A stretch of 64,000 nt of DNA from Siphonodentalium dalli (lineage: Eukaryota; Mollusca; Scaphopoda; Gadilida; Siphonodentaliidae), in the NCBI GenBank assembly GCA_032622095.1, contig CP136064.1, positions 3,156,280 through 3,220,279 of the forward strand, written 5' to 3'. Position 1 is the stretch's first letter. Every line of letters begins with the position of its first letter. Under the pieces are notes generated by a model. It had not been told where the DNA came from. It did no database searches and worked only from the letters and a program-made list of their open reading frames with translations. Positions 11,629 through 24,197 of this stretch are shown one piece after another. The translations under genes and the position numbers were made by a program.

Positions 11629-14217
11629 TATCTATATCTATATTTGCGAATGTCTGCTTGTCTGTCTGTCTGTCTGTCTGTGTTCTATATAAATCCACAG
11701 GAGACCATCTATATTGCACCAAAGGGGTCTACTAGGGGTAACTTTTTACGAGAAAGATAATGGTGAGGGTTAAGATTTTCTAAATTGACGTCGTTGTTGT
11801 CAGGGGCAGAAAAGGGGGAGGGGCAGAAATAATTGTCCCCGATTGCCACCACACTTATACAATATCATCCCCATGGCATGAGGAGTCTAATGGTGTGGCT
11901 TAAATCTGTGGCGTCATTCGAGTCAGAGTTGAACTAAAAGGCAGAGGGGCACCAAAATTGATACGCAATTATTTAGGCGCCAATTTTCACCAAAGTGATA
12001 CGCATTCTTATCCATAATACGAGCAGTTTGATCGTGTGATTTAAAGACGCCATGTTGGTGCTGTTTGGGTGAGAGATGGGGGTTGGTGGGCACTATATTT
12101 GATCAAATTGGTTTACCAAACTTATCAGTAACCATCTCCGTGATATCAAGAGTCTAATTGTGTGGTTTAAGAATGCCACAAGCAGTCACAAATGGGGCCA
12201 TTCGCGTCAGGATACATAGAGGGTGGGAGGAACACAAACAAGATGAACAATATGTTTAGCGCTGATTTCCACCAGATTGATACATATTCTCCGTGATACG
12301 AGAAATCTAATCGTGTGGTTTAGATACACCAACTTGGTGCCGTTTGGATGAGAGATATGGGGGCCCTAAATTTGATACGCATTTGTATACTCGCCAATTT
12401 TATACAAAAACTTATACAAAATCATCCACACGGTATGATGTGTCTAATGATTTGGCTTAAAGTTGTCAAAAGTGGCGTCATTTGAGTCTCTGAAAGGGAG
12501 AGGGGCGCAAACATTGATAACAAATAATTTTAGCGCCGATGTCCACCAAATTAATACACATTCTTCTCCATGATACAAGGAATCTAATTGTATGATTTAA
12601 ATACACTAACTTGGTGTCGTTTGGATGGGAGATTGGGGGCGGGTAGGCACTAAATTTGATAATAATTGGTTTAGTCAACGATTGCTACCAAACTTATACA
12701 AAATCATCCACATGGTATGATGAATCTAATGGTGTGGCGTAAAACTGAAAAGTGGTGACATTCGAGTCAGGGGTGCACTGAAAAGGAGAGGGGCACCAGA
12801 ATTGATACACAATAATTTTAGCGCCAATTTCCACCAAAATTGATACATATTCTTAACCATGATACGAGGAATCAAATCATGTGCTTTAAAGACGCTATAT
12901 TGGTGCTCTTTGTGTGAGAAATGGTGTGGGGTGTTAACTAAATTTGATAACATATATTGTGAAGCAGCAAACTTAATAATAGTTATCTCCATGATATCAT
13001 GAGTCTAATTGTGTGGTTTAAAGATGCCACTCGAGACAGTTGTCCACAGAGGGTGAGAGAGACACAAAAATGGATAAACATTATGTTTAGCGCCGATTTG
13101 CACCAGACTGATACATATTCTTATCCATGATACGAGGAATATAATCGTGTGGTTTAAATACGCGAAATTGGTGCCGTTTGGGCGTGAGATATGGGGCCCC
13201 TAAACTTGATACAAATGTACATGTATACTCGCCAATTTTCAACAATCATATACATATTCCTCTCCATAATGAGTCTAAGTTTGTGGTGTAATGATGTCAA
13301 ATATGGCGCCACTTGACTGGGACTGGCGGGTCAACAAAACTGATAGAAATATGTTTAGTGCCAATTAAAATCAAATTCATATACGTTCTTCTCAAATGAT
13401 ACGAGGAATCAAATCGTGCATGTGAAAAACGTCACATTTGGTACCCTAGATATATTTGAAAATATATATCTATCTGTATGTGTTCTATATATATAACTTC
13501 ATGGGATACAATCGAGATGGCACCAAGGCGTTCTAACTGTGGTAACTTTTTTAATTTTTTAGAATAGCTCATATTAATATTATAACACAATTGAGTCTGC
13601 CCCATTCAATATAGTTTCCACAAAAAAATTACAAGAGATATGGAAATGTATAGAAGGCCTGTTCAACAAAAACTCAAAATCTCGCTCTGTGTCCGACACA
13701 TGTAGCTGATATAGTTGCATAGCAAAATTTCTTTTGATCTGAGAATAATTAGCCAGAATGTAGCACAATGAACAGAGGAGCACATGGACATTTTTTAAAA
13801 ACATCTGTATCTTCATGGAGATATGATAACCAGGTGTCCTCAAATTTGTAGTCAAACCCACTGGATTGATTGATACATCTTTATGTAAAACCCAATTATC
13901 GTCTTTTATTTTTGCAAACTAATGTGTTTATGATGTTCGTGTTATAACGTCTGAAGTATACGCAGTTTTAAATAAATAAATAAATAATTGTTTAACGGCG
14001 GGACTGATTATTCGCGATAAGCAAAATGACAATCGCTCCGATCCGACAAGGTGAGCTACTACTTATATTCCGTATGTAATAATGTTTTGTGATGTTATTT
14101 GGACATATAATTTATGAGAATATGTGTAACACAAGAGTATCCTTTATTCCCATTATATATCCACAATATGCAGAGGGTTTCACATCACTTTGACCTGGGC
14201 AACGCCGGGTAACCCTA
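11629..14217 (-). mobile_element. Element E, copy 1 (inverted relative to 52.35-55.60 kb)
   Basis: On the minus strand it starts with GGGTTACCCGGCGTTGCCCA (14192-14211), passes a conserved AT-rich part, then a tandem region of about 150-160-bp units containing phrases like TTTGGTGGAAATCGGCGCTA and CGAATGACGCCACTTTT, and ends in a CAGA microsatellite plus TATTTGCGAATGT-type sequence. The copy at 52350-55600 has the same parts in the same order. No protein is encoded; frames in the array are read-through. I infer a non-autonomous mobile element and cannot name the class. Confidence 0.7.
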
Positions 14218-14227
14218 CTTAATAAAT

Positions 14228-14359
14228 AGAGCATGGCTTAGAGTGAAATACGCCGATATAGTGCATAGTGAGGTTGTGTAGTTCACGATGCGAAGCGGAG
14301 TGAACTACACAACCGCACTATGCACTATATCGGCGTATTTCACGACAAGTCATGCTCTA
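14228..14359. repeat. Hairpin element H, copy 1
   Basis: About 130 bp that folds on itself: GTGAAATACGCCGATATAG near 14242 pairs with CTATATCGGCGTATTTCAC ending near 14343, and TGTGTAGTTCA pairs with TGAACTACACA. The loop is around GATGCGAAGCGGA. Outer ends AGAGCATG and CATGCTCT also pair. A relative with different arm sequence lies at 52046-52178. Confidence 0.9.
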
Positions 14360-15291
14360 ATTATTATATTGTATCGAACAAATATTTTGATTTAGCAGTA
14401 GGAAACTACTATTTTCAACTTTTACTAAGTTCAGACAATTGATGTTCGCCTTACTGAAGCTTTAATTTGGATCAGCGGCGTAATAACAGGTAGTTTCAGA
14501 ACAAAGATTGATGTAGTGTTCGTTACTATTTTTAGTAGTCAAAACTACATATGCATAGTGCACGATGGGAGAGACTTGAAGGCGTAGTATACAACTACGA
14601 CTAATAGAGTCGAGTAGCCAACCAATCGGAAAGCTTGATTTCAATAACAAAGTCACGTGAGATACAATATTAGTATATATATAATGTTTGAAGAACCCCT
14701 CTTAGCATAGCATATTGCTTTTGTGGGTCGATGCATCGGTGCAGAAGGTCACCTCATCTCACATATATATGTCTTAAACATCTTGTATATATTGCAGTAT
14801 ATTATTCCCCATATTTATTTTAGTCCTTGGGTCTCCGGTATGTGATTGAAAAGTCATCAGTTCTCTTGATATTTATCACTTACGGAATTAGATCGGCCTA
14901 TCCGCACTTTGATGGGCGGACTTACCTAAGTTACTTAACAACTAACTTCAAACGAGCCTACTCAAGTTAAATTATATTGCATGTGTATATGTCATCAGTT
15001 TACTTTTGTATATACATTGTACGATAATGGTTTCCATATTTGGAGAATAAACATATCTATCTCTATCTCAGTGCTCATGTGAAAGTTTATTTATAAATGA
15101 TTCGGACTTGATAACTTGTGTCCACATTATGCCATCATATGGGCTAATCATTTCTGCTTTTTTTAATCTACGTTGTAAATAAGTTATTATAAATCAAAAC
15201 ACTTTTACTATGTGGTGACACCTCAAACATGCTAGATACGTAATTTTCTAAATTTCACAGCACTAATTTTCCGATCGGTATCAATATACAT
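14360..15291. other. No gene seen
   Basis: AT-rich intergenic sequence. A 64-codon minus-strand frame is unremarkable. Confidence 0.35.
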
Positions 15292-15428
15292 TTGTTGCAT
15301 GGTTTCGAGGTTGACATGAAGATTTATTAACCCGAGGAAGTTAATATTCACCGAGGCCTCAGGCCGAGGTGAATATTAACTTCCAAGGGTTGATAAATCC
15401 TCATGTCAACATCGAAACCATGCAACAA
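15292..15428. repeat. Near-perfect palindrome of ~137 bp
   Basis: Left arm phrases TTGTTGCATGGTTTCGA, GTTGACATGA and GAAGTTAATATTCACC are answered by GGTGAATATTAACTTCC, TCATGTCAAC and TCGAAACCATGCAACAA. The centre is GAGGCCTCAGGCC. Different in sequence from hairpin H but alike in size and form. The phrase GATTTATCAACCCGG near 16580 is a partial echo. Confidence 0.9.
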
Positions 15429-16180
15429 GTGTTTTATTATATGAACTAGCGGCATTCTTTACCTGGTAGACAATTAGAGTACTACTGGGCGATTCTCCAG
15501 ATAAGAGGCAAATATCCGAAAATTGAAAAGGTATTTTAGACTAAAGCAGTTGGCATTTAGTTAAGGTATTGATATAAGGCTAACAACATTCAAATAGTTT
15601 TGGTTGAAATGTGATTGTTTGTGTGATTTTTATCGACATATATCTCCTACGTGAAAATCAAAACATAACTCTCTTTTTCCTGTATTGTATACCCTGCATA
15701 TTAAGCACTGTTTAAACATTAAGATTGGCAATGTTATTATGTAAATGTAACCTGGGAACACATTTCATGGAATAGAAATGAAATAATTATACTATATATC
15801 CGATAAACGCATTTTTTCAATCCCAAAATTTGGCTCTTTATCAATGTCCCGTACAACACTTTTTAAACCATCTTTCTGTCCCAGAAAGACCAACTTGCCA
15901 TATGATCACCCATATTTCAGTTTCAATGCCTCTGTATATAAGCCAGCAAGCAAGAAATGAGACCTAACTCATTGTCCTTTCTCAGTACTCAAATTGATAT
16001 TGTCCCGTACAACACTTTGACTGATGAATTTTACTGCTCTTATAAAGTTCAATATATTGCATTTGGTTGACATTTATTACTAAAACACACATATACCGTG
16101 TAGTTACATAATTGTTACACAATTATATTGTCTATATTACTATAAATATACTCTTGGGTAGTAAGTATACTATTTTTTAG
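15429..16180. other. No gene seen
   Basis: AT-rich. The phrase GTCCCGTACAACACTTT occurs twice (15846 and 16003), suggesting a small local duplication. Confidence 0.4.
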
Positions 16181-17135
16181 AATAATACGTACGGACTATG
16201 TCCCTTGTACCACCCTGTGTGCCCATGTCCTGCATATACCGGACATTCAAATAACTCTACTTTTGTTGGAATATCGATACTGTACACTAATGTACCCACC
16301 CACCACTACTTACTCATGATCGTTTGTATGTAAGTGACCCACCCACCACCCCATCCCGCCACTCATAGTATCTTATGCGTATCTAGGAGTTGAACAGACA
16401 AATATATTCAACAAACAGTAGATTTACTTAAACTCTTTTCCGAAAATCAACGACAAAGGAGTTATGTATAAGCAATTTTGATTGGCTGGTTGCAAAGCTA
16501 TGCGTAACGTGGTTGGACAGCCACCTCTTACGTGTGACGTAACACATATTTTTTTATTAACCCTGCGCCGGGTTAATATCGTGATTTATCAACCCGGCCA
16601 CGCCTATCAATTACTATAGGGTTCGCGGGAGAAAATTAATGATCATATAATAATGCACAATAATGGCGCTTATTTTTTAAATTGAAAATTAAATATTTTA
16701 AGGATAACAATCATATGGAAGATCAGCTATTTTTATTTATTGAAAATATTGTTTTTACCGTCATCCGCGGGTGTGAAATGAAAATTTGAAAATCTGTGGT
16801 CCTATGGGGATTTTTTAAATATATAATTGTTTTTTTTTTGCGGTTATTTTGGGACGCGTTAAAGTTGTACTGCGACCCCGTGCCCGGTAAAAGCTGTAGT
16901 AGTCTGGTCGATAAACTAAAATTTTAGGGTCAACCTAGAATTTTTTTGGACTAAGTTGGTTTCTATTCCATTTTGAAGAGGAATATAACCTCTATAACAT
17001 ATCCAAAATCCGCTAAAATCCGCTTTGAGCATTTTCTGTAATACAAGATGGAGTCCATGATGGCAGTTGGTATAGAAAAAATCCTGAATTTCGGTGGTAG
17101 GTGCGCCAACAAATACCAAATTAGTAATAAAATAA
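16181..17135 (+). repeat. 955-bp tandem duplication, unit 1
   Basis: Nearly identical to the next unit from TACGTACGGACTATGTCCC onwards, at a constant offset of 955 bp until the hAT-type insertion interrupts unit 2. The few differences are single bases, so the duplication is recent. It holds GTTGTACTGCGACCCCGTGC and the phrase CCGCTAAAATCCGC; no gene. Confidence 0.9.
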
Positions 17136-18640
17136 AATAATACGTACGGACTATGTCCCTTGTACCACCCTGTGTGCCCATGTCCTGCATATACCGGACA
17201 TTCAAATAACTCTACTTTTGTTGGAATATCGATACTGTACACTAATGTACCCACCCACCACTACTTACTCATGATCGTTTGTATGTAAGTGACCCACCCA
17301 CCACCCCATCCCGCCACTCATAGTATCTTATGCGTATCTAGTAGTTGAACAGACAAATATATTCAGCAAACAGTAGATTTACTTAAACTCTTTTCCGAAA
17401 ATCAACGACAAAGGAGTTATGTATAAGCAATTTTGATTGGCTGGTTGCAAAGCTATGCGTAACGTGGTTGGACAGCCACGTCTTACGTGTGACGTAACAC
17501 ATATTTTGTTATTAACCCTGCGCCGGATTAATATCGTGATTTATCAACCCGGCCACGCCTATCAATTACTATAGGATTCGCGGGAGAAAATTAATGATCA
17601 TATAATAATGCACAATAATGGCGCTTATTTTTTAAATTGAAAATTAAATATTTTAAGGATAACAATCACATGGAAGATCAGCTATTTTTATTTATTGAAA
17701 ATATTTTTTTTACCGTCATCCACGGGTGTGAAATGAAAATTTGAAAATCTGTGGTCCTATGGGGATTTTTTAAATATATAATTGTTTTTTTTTGCGGTTA
17801 TTTTGGGACGCGTTAAAGTTGTACTGCGACCCCGTGCCCGGTAAAAGCTGTACATAGTAGTCTGGTCGATAAACTAAAATTTTAGGGTCAACCCAGGGGG
17901 GGGGGGGGGGGGGGTGAAAAAAAATTCCGGCACGTATGCCGGGGTGGGTGGGTGGTCAAAGCCACCAACAAGCAATTTTTTCCGCAACTAAAAAAAAAAT
18001 GTCCTACTTGTTTTTTAGTGTTTTGGCAATGAGTTGGGCTTCAAAACCACTTTGAATGAGAGAAATAATGTAATTATAACTGTAAACTGACTGCAGGCAG
18101 TTATGGTGTTGTATTTTGTTGGAAATTTTGAAATCCAAGATGGCCGCTGGCAGCCATGTTTTTTTGGCCGAATGACCTCAAAATGACTCATTCCTATTTA
18201 CATGATGCACATAAATTCATATACAGCTGTTTACAGTGAATTTTCCCCCGCAAATCTCTGTTTTAGTGTTAAAAAGGGGGGTGGGTGTCAAAAAATGGTC
18301 GGAAAAAATTGCCGAAAACGGAAAACAATATGGCGGTGGGGGTGGGTGGGTACAAAAAATGATCGAAAGGGAAAAAATGCCATACGTGCCTGAATTTTTT
18401 TTCCGACCCCCCCCCCCCCCCCCCCGGTCAACCTAGAAAAAATTTGGACTAAGTTGGTTTCTATTCCATTTTGAAGAGGAATATAACCTCTATAACATAT
18501 CCAAAATCCGCTAAAATCCGCATTGAGCATTTTCTGTAATACAAGATGGCGTCCATGATGGCAGTTGGTATAGAAAAAATCCTGAATTTCGGTGGTAGGT
18601 GCGCCAACAAATACCAAATTAGTAATAAAATAAAATTTAC
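17136..18640 (+). repeat. 955-bp tandem duplication, unit 2 (split by a MITE)
   Basis: Second unit of the duplication. It is interrupted after TTTAGGGTCAACC by an insertion and resumes with GGTCAACCTAGAAAAAATTT. Once the insertion and its 8-bp duplication are removed, its length agrees with unit 1. The end of the unit (CAAATTAGTAATAAAATAAA) is the same as in unit 1. Confidence 0.9.
17894..18425. mobile_element. hAT-type MITE with 19-base poly-G and poly-C ends
   Basis: A 532-bp insertion in the second duplication unit, flanked by the 8-bp direct repeat GGTCAACC (17886-17893 and 18426-18433). Unit 1 shows the empty site with one GGTCAACC. The left end reads CA then 19 G; the right end is 19 C, lacking the expected TG. 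Inside the homopolymers the ends pair again through AAAAAAAATTC, GGCACGTATG and its complement. An 8-bp duplication and a CAGGG-like start are hAT hallmarks. No transposase is encoded. The central 63- and 66-codon frames are incidental. Confidence 0.85.
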
Positions 18641-20446
18641 ACAAACAATGCTAAGTCGTAGACCATGTCGGTAGAATGTCTGTCCAATATGGCCGCCAAA
18701 ATGGACAAAATCGAATGAAATTTACAAATTGCGAAAAATTGAATAGCTGGTCATACAAGAACGAACATGCCCTCGAATTATACGAGGAAGAATGATTTCA
18801 GAATATAAGGGGAGCTATTAATAATAGTATGTAAGATTTCTCTCTAATGTATCACGCGAGAGAGCAACCAAAAGCCAGGTCTCATACAACGATTAAATGT
18901 GGACTTTTTGGGCGCCAAGAATAACACAGTTTTATCTTTACTGTTTATCTTGAATCGTGTAATATATGTGTATTAAAACAGTTAAATGTGATCTAATAGG
19001 GATGTATTCAATGTGTGACCTTTTTAGAAGCAGAAATATATGTAATGAAAACATTCTCACGAATGTGACCGATAATCATTTAGTTTTGAATCTACAACAC
19101 ACAATCTGTCAAAATTCACTACTATAGAACCGTATGAGAGATGTTCATATGGTACTAGGTAAAACGTGTAGATCCTATTGTCCGTGTCTTAAGATAGTAG
19201 TGATAGTTGCCTCCAGCCAAGTGATTAAACACGAATATTTCACTTTTATCACACAAATACATGGTGGTATACCATGAACGCAATAGATTACAATAGACTA
19301 TCTTCAATAAATTCTCAACATAACCAAATTTGCCTACATTTACTATGTGGTAGAGACTGTCTTTATACCTGGAAATTATGTGCACATAAATGCACTAAGG
19401 TCACATATACGCGAAACGTACGACCTTTTCTGCAACCGCATCGCCGCGTTTACCCATTCTCCCTAATGTTACACATATCTGCTGCATACAAAACCATAAA
19501 TAGCAACATTGAGTGAATGGTAAACGCAGAACTAATAACTGTAAACGCTGATGACCTGATATTGAGCGCAAATATGTGAGTGGCAATGGTAACATAATTT
19601 CAAACAACAAGATACTGACAACTAATAGTGTGCATTGCGTGGTACATATTCCTGTTGTAAAGTGCCGATTGAAGTAATTTGAACAGAATTGTCTACTAAG
19701 AAACCGGTTTGGGAGCACCATGAAAATTAGTACTAAATAAAATGTACCATGTACAGTCTCTTCGATCTAGTGAGATAGCCTCAGATAGGGTACTATTCTG
19801 TTGAAGAGATAAGTGTTTCTTTACAGTATAATCAGCATTACGACATACGTGTATGGTTTATTGTCACGGAGAGTGTTGGAAATTCCGGAAATATAACTAT
19901 TATTTACACAGATAGGGTGGGCACTTCAGTTTCTGCGTTACATTCAATAATTAAGCATCATTCCAAAACGAAACTACCACGCACTGTGTGACGAAACATT
20001 ACTTCGTGTGTTGCATGCCCGAAATAACTGTTTTTGGTCCGACTGTTGGATGTATTATAATAAGAAATCCCGAACGTAAATCATTGGGTTAACGTGCGTA
20101 GCAGTGATCGATAAATCATTCAGATAGATCTGTTTAAATTATATGTGTACCTTTAAAGATATATAACAACATTCTTGTAAATTACAAATGTGTATTTTAT
20201 CTTATAGGAGGTTATCTCAATATGTTGCTTTCGTCGTAGCATGGATTGTAGTTGCGGCCATTTTGACAGCCATTTCATCGCCGCGATTGCATTGTTTTCT
20301 GTCCTTGTCACTCTATTCGCCCCCTATACTCTTTTACACAAACTGGTATATATCGGATGGAGGATTAATGCGTTCTGGTGTCGCCGATGAGGGATATTGT
20401 GGAAAAACGTACTTCACAAGGTCGAAAAATGAGCATTTTTTAAAAT
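18641..20446. other. No supported gene
   Basis: AT-rich with AATATGGCCGCCAAAATGG near 18688. Several frames of 76-106 codons overlap on both strands with no shared feature; none is supported. Confidence 0.35.
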
Positions 20447-20576
20447 CTCTGTAAAAAAATTTGCTCAAAGCGGATTTTGGATATGTTGTAGAGGATATAT
20501 TCATCTTCAAAATGGAATACAAACCAACTTAGTCCAAATTTTTTCTAGGTCAAACCTTTTATCGACCAGACTATAG
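20447..20576 (-). repeat. Inverted fragment of the 955-bp unit
   Basis: Reverse-complement match to the end of the 955-bp unit: AAAGCGGATTTTGGATATGT, AAAATGGAATACAAACCAAC and TTATCGACCAGACTA answer the phrases near 16910-17045. It is more diverged than the two tandem units. Confidence 0.85.
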
Positions 20577-22260
20577 TTGGAATGTCCCAGTTCGTGAAAG
20601 TTCTATTGACTATGCCGAAGATTTGAGAAGCTTTATTGTTTTAGGTTATTGTACATAGAAAGGCTAATCTGGCCGTGTCAAATTGAGCTATAGCGATGGG
20701 ATATCTCACAGGACAACACATTTCGGGTTTTCGTGGGGTGTGTATACGCTGGATGTCTAATATAGTTACAGTATGTAACTATTATGACCGCGTTAGTTGC
20801 GTTCAATGTTTAGGTGTGAACAATGGCTGGGCCATGCACACTTGAAAATTTTATGGCGGGAACACAATTTTTTATTCGCATTTAGAAGCGTTCTGGTGTG
20901 GTGAATGAAAAACCTGCAGTAATAGGCCATAGTTTTTTTTTTAATAAATTGAAGGATTAGTTGTTTTAATGGAATTTTGAGGCGGTGCATTCATGTAACC
21001 AATATATTTTATATTATAATTTATATTTATGGCTAATAATATGGTCTTGGGGGCGTTACCATTTCTGACGATGGTTTTCTTGTTGTATTTTGTCGTGGTG
21101 TCGTCCTCCAACCACCACAGACCTTTCAAGCGTTGGCCAGGTCTAACACCACATTGTACCTCCTCGTTCACAACGGACAGCTTATGAGGTATTAGGTTCC
21201 TTATAACAGAATCTCCAAGTAGAAACCCTCGTTAATAGCGAACTATTTCTCGAATAGAGGACCAGAATTTTGTTGTGCATACACTGAGAGACATGACCAT
21301 TCTCATTTACGAATGTAGACTTTAGCTTTTAAGAGAAATTTCTGCCTCATATCAATACGACAAACATCGGCCTTATAATTTCGTCAATGTTATGGAAACA
21401 ACCACTTAAATTCTTAATAAATATAATATAATCTTTAGACTATGTTATTGTTGTGGCGTAAAGTGAATAAAAGTGGGTTAAGTTATGATAAATAAATAAC
21501 TTACGTGGGACACGAGGATCGTGTCGCAAAAACCGCACCATTTTCCGTGACAATTTATTGTATTCCATATTCTTGTTATCCTTATTGTTGTTGTTGTACC
21601 TGCTGTTCATGGTGCTGTTATTGTTGTTGACGCTGCAGTATGACAACGTCATTTTATGACGTTGTTTCGCATGTGGTGGGAATTGATAGCAAATTCAGTC
21701 TATTTTGTGTTCTAGAGTAATCAGATGCATCTGAAGTCAATCTTTCACCATTAGTCCAGACATATTAGACGTGAAGGGAGGGGGTAAGGAAATACATCGG
21801 GGAAAGCTGTTTTTTTTAATATTATTTAGTCCATAACATCGCGGACGCGTCACGAAAAGTCCATTAAAATCCGAGTTGAGCTTTTTGAGTTACATCATTT
21901 TTTTTCTATATAAAAGACAAAACTTTTTATGTTTCACAATCATGGAAATAACTGGATGCTGTAAAAATGTTTAGCCGAAACATATACAAAAGGCGCTCAA
22001 TATTGTTCAATTCACAATTCTCGGACCAGTGACGCCCATTCAGATGGGGACTTCAAATGAATTTCGCAGATATCTGTGGGGTGTGTATGTACATTGTATA
22101 TATTTATTGGCTACAATACGATACGATCCGATTTATTTGCATAAGCACCAATAAAGGCAGTATGCTAACAATACGATTCATAATAAAACAATAAACAATT
22201 AAACAATTACATGTGAACATGGCATGTCTAGCTATATGTATTTTATTGTGTGATGGCAAG
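20577..22260. other. No supported gene
   Basis: AT-rich. A GTT-rich trinucleotide stretch lies at about 21575-21640. Frames of 60-76 codons are not recognisable. Confidence 0.35.
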
Positions 22261-22626
22261 CATAAAATTCATTCAGAGCTTTTATCAAAGAAGCGCCGGA
22301 CCACGTTGCTGATTTTGCTGCTTATTTCATAACAATTATTGGTGTGTCCAATATAAACACATGCAGGGAGTGATGATATTGACAATGGTGAGGTGAATTG
22401 GTAAACAAGGAGTGACTTTATGACGACGAATGTTGTGTATGGGTATACAAAGAGCGGCTGAATTGTCTTGAGTGTGTGAATGGCCATGTATGCGGGCATT
22501 GGTATATTATACAATGTTTGTATGGCCATTGGTCAGGAGAACATGTAAACCCGCAGTTACTCTATGGTTATGGCTGCAATGTATATGTATATCTTGAATA
22601 GATATATGTCCGTACATGTGGCAAAT
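22261..22626. repeat. Degenerate lead-in of the minisatellite run
   Basis: Phrases such as GGGAGTGATGATATTGACAA, GGTGAGGTGAATTGG and TATGGCCATTGGTCAGG are diverged forms of the unit seen, inverted, at 3.2-4.8 kb. An 86-codon minus-strand frame with SLLVYQF is read-through, comparable to SLPVYLF in the other array. Confidence 0.7.
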
Positions 22627-23462
22627 ATATATAGGCCTACATGGAGTGATATATAGTATGACCAATGGTGATGTTATTATATATAGGCCTACATGGAGTG
22701 ATATATAGTATGACCAATGGTGATGTTATTATATATAGGCCTACATGGAGTGATATATAGTATGACCAATGGTGATGTTATTATATATAGGCCTACAGGG
22801 AGTAATATATAGTATGACCAATGGTGATGTTATTATATATAGGCCTACAGGGAGTAATATATAGTATGACCAATGGTGATGTTATTATATATAGGCCTAC
22901 AGGGAGTAATATATAGTATGACCAATGGTGATGTTATTATATATAGGCCTACATGGAGTGATATATAGTATGACCAATGGTGATGTTATTATATATAGGC
23001 CTACATGGAGTGATATATAGTATGACCAATGGTGATGTTATTATATATAGGCCTACATGGAGTGATATATAGTATGACCAATGGTGATGTTATTATATAT
23101 AGGCCTACATGGAGTGATATATAGTATGACCAATGGTGATGTTATTATATATAGGCCTACATGGAGTGATATGTAGTATGACCAATGGTGATGTTATTAT
23201 ATATAGGCCTACATGGAGTGATATATAGTATGACCAATGGTGATGTTATTATATATAGGCCTACATGGAGTGATATATAGTATGACCAATGGTGATGTTA
23301 TTATATATAGGCCTACATGGAGTGATATATAGTATGACCAATGGTGATGTTATTATATATAGGCCTACATGGAGTGATATATAGTATGACCAATGGTGAT
23401 GTTATTATATATAGGCCTACATGGAGTGATATATAGTATGACCAATGGTGATGTTATTATAT
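22627..23462. repeat. 52-bp minisatellite, 16 copies
   Basis: The phrase ATAGGCCTACATGGAGTGAT recurs every 52 bp from 22631 to 23411. Copies 4-6 carry ACAGGGAGTAAT instead of ACATGGAGTGAT, and copy 11 has ATGTAG for ATATAG. Other copies are identical by eye, so the array is recently homogenised. Confidence 0.98.
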
Positions 23463-23490
23463 ATACAAGAGGACTGTACGTTCACGAAGG

Positions 23491-23890
23491 TGGTGAATAT
23501 GTGTACAGGAAGTGACGCTAATGGGGTCGTTGTCGTAATGTGGTGAATATGTGTACAGGAAGTGACGCTAATGGGGTCGTTGTCGTAATGTGGTGAATAT
23601 GTGTACAGGAAGTGACGCTAATGGGGTCGTTGTCGTAATGTGGTGAATATGTGTACAGGAAGTGACGCTAATGGGGTCGTTGTCGTAATGTGGTGAATAT
23701 GTGTACAGGAAGTGACGCTAATGGGGTCGTTGTCGTAATGTGGTGAATATGTGTACAGGAAGTGACGCTAATGGGGTCGTTGTCGTAATGTGGTGAATAT
23801 GTGTACAGGAAGTGACGCTAATGGGGTCGTTGTCGTAATGTGGTGAATATGTGTACAGGAAGTGACGCTAATGGGGTCGTTGTCGTAATG
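23491..23890. repeat. 50-bp minisatellite, 8 identical copies
   Basis: Exactly 400 bp made of eight copies of a 50-bp unit starting TGGTGAATATGTGTACAGGA and ending TGTCGTAATG. I found no difference between copies. The unit resembles the reverse complement of the 42-bp unit (GGTGAATAGGTATACAGGG). Confidence 0.98.
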
Positions 23891-24197
23891 TTTTATACAC
23901 CGATGCATATACCGTGTGAATTTATATATACATAAATGCACACCAGTCTCGCGTAGTGTCACATGCCAGTGTCGTTGTCGTGGTGTTTTCTACATAAATA
24001 CACACGTGTTGACATTTTTTTGTAAGTTCATTTTCTTCCTTTCATTGATCAAACAACCATGCAGTTCTTTCGGTCCCTGATTAATACCGGTACTACGATC
24101 AATAACAATAAAACAATGCCTTCAGCAGAAAAATAGTCTGCTCGTGACAAAATATTTAAAATCAAATTTCAACGAGTAAGCCAATCCTTGAGTAAAT

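Noticed and set aside
19541-19590. Possible hammerhead ribozyme core (CTGATGA)
   Set aside because: No matching GAAA strand and no flanking stems could be found; other CTGATGA sites (16019, 38371, 60371) fail as well.
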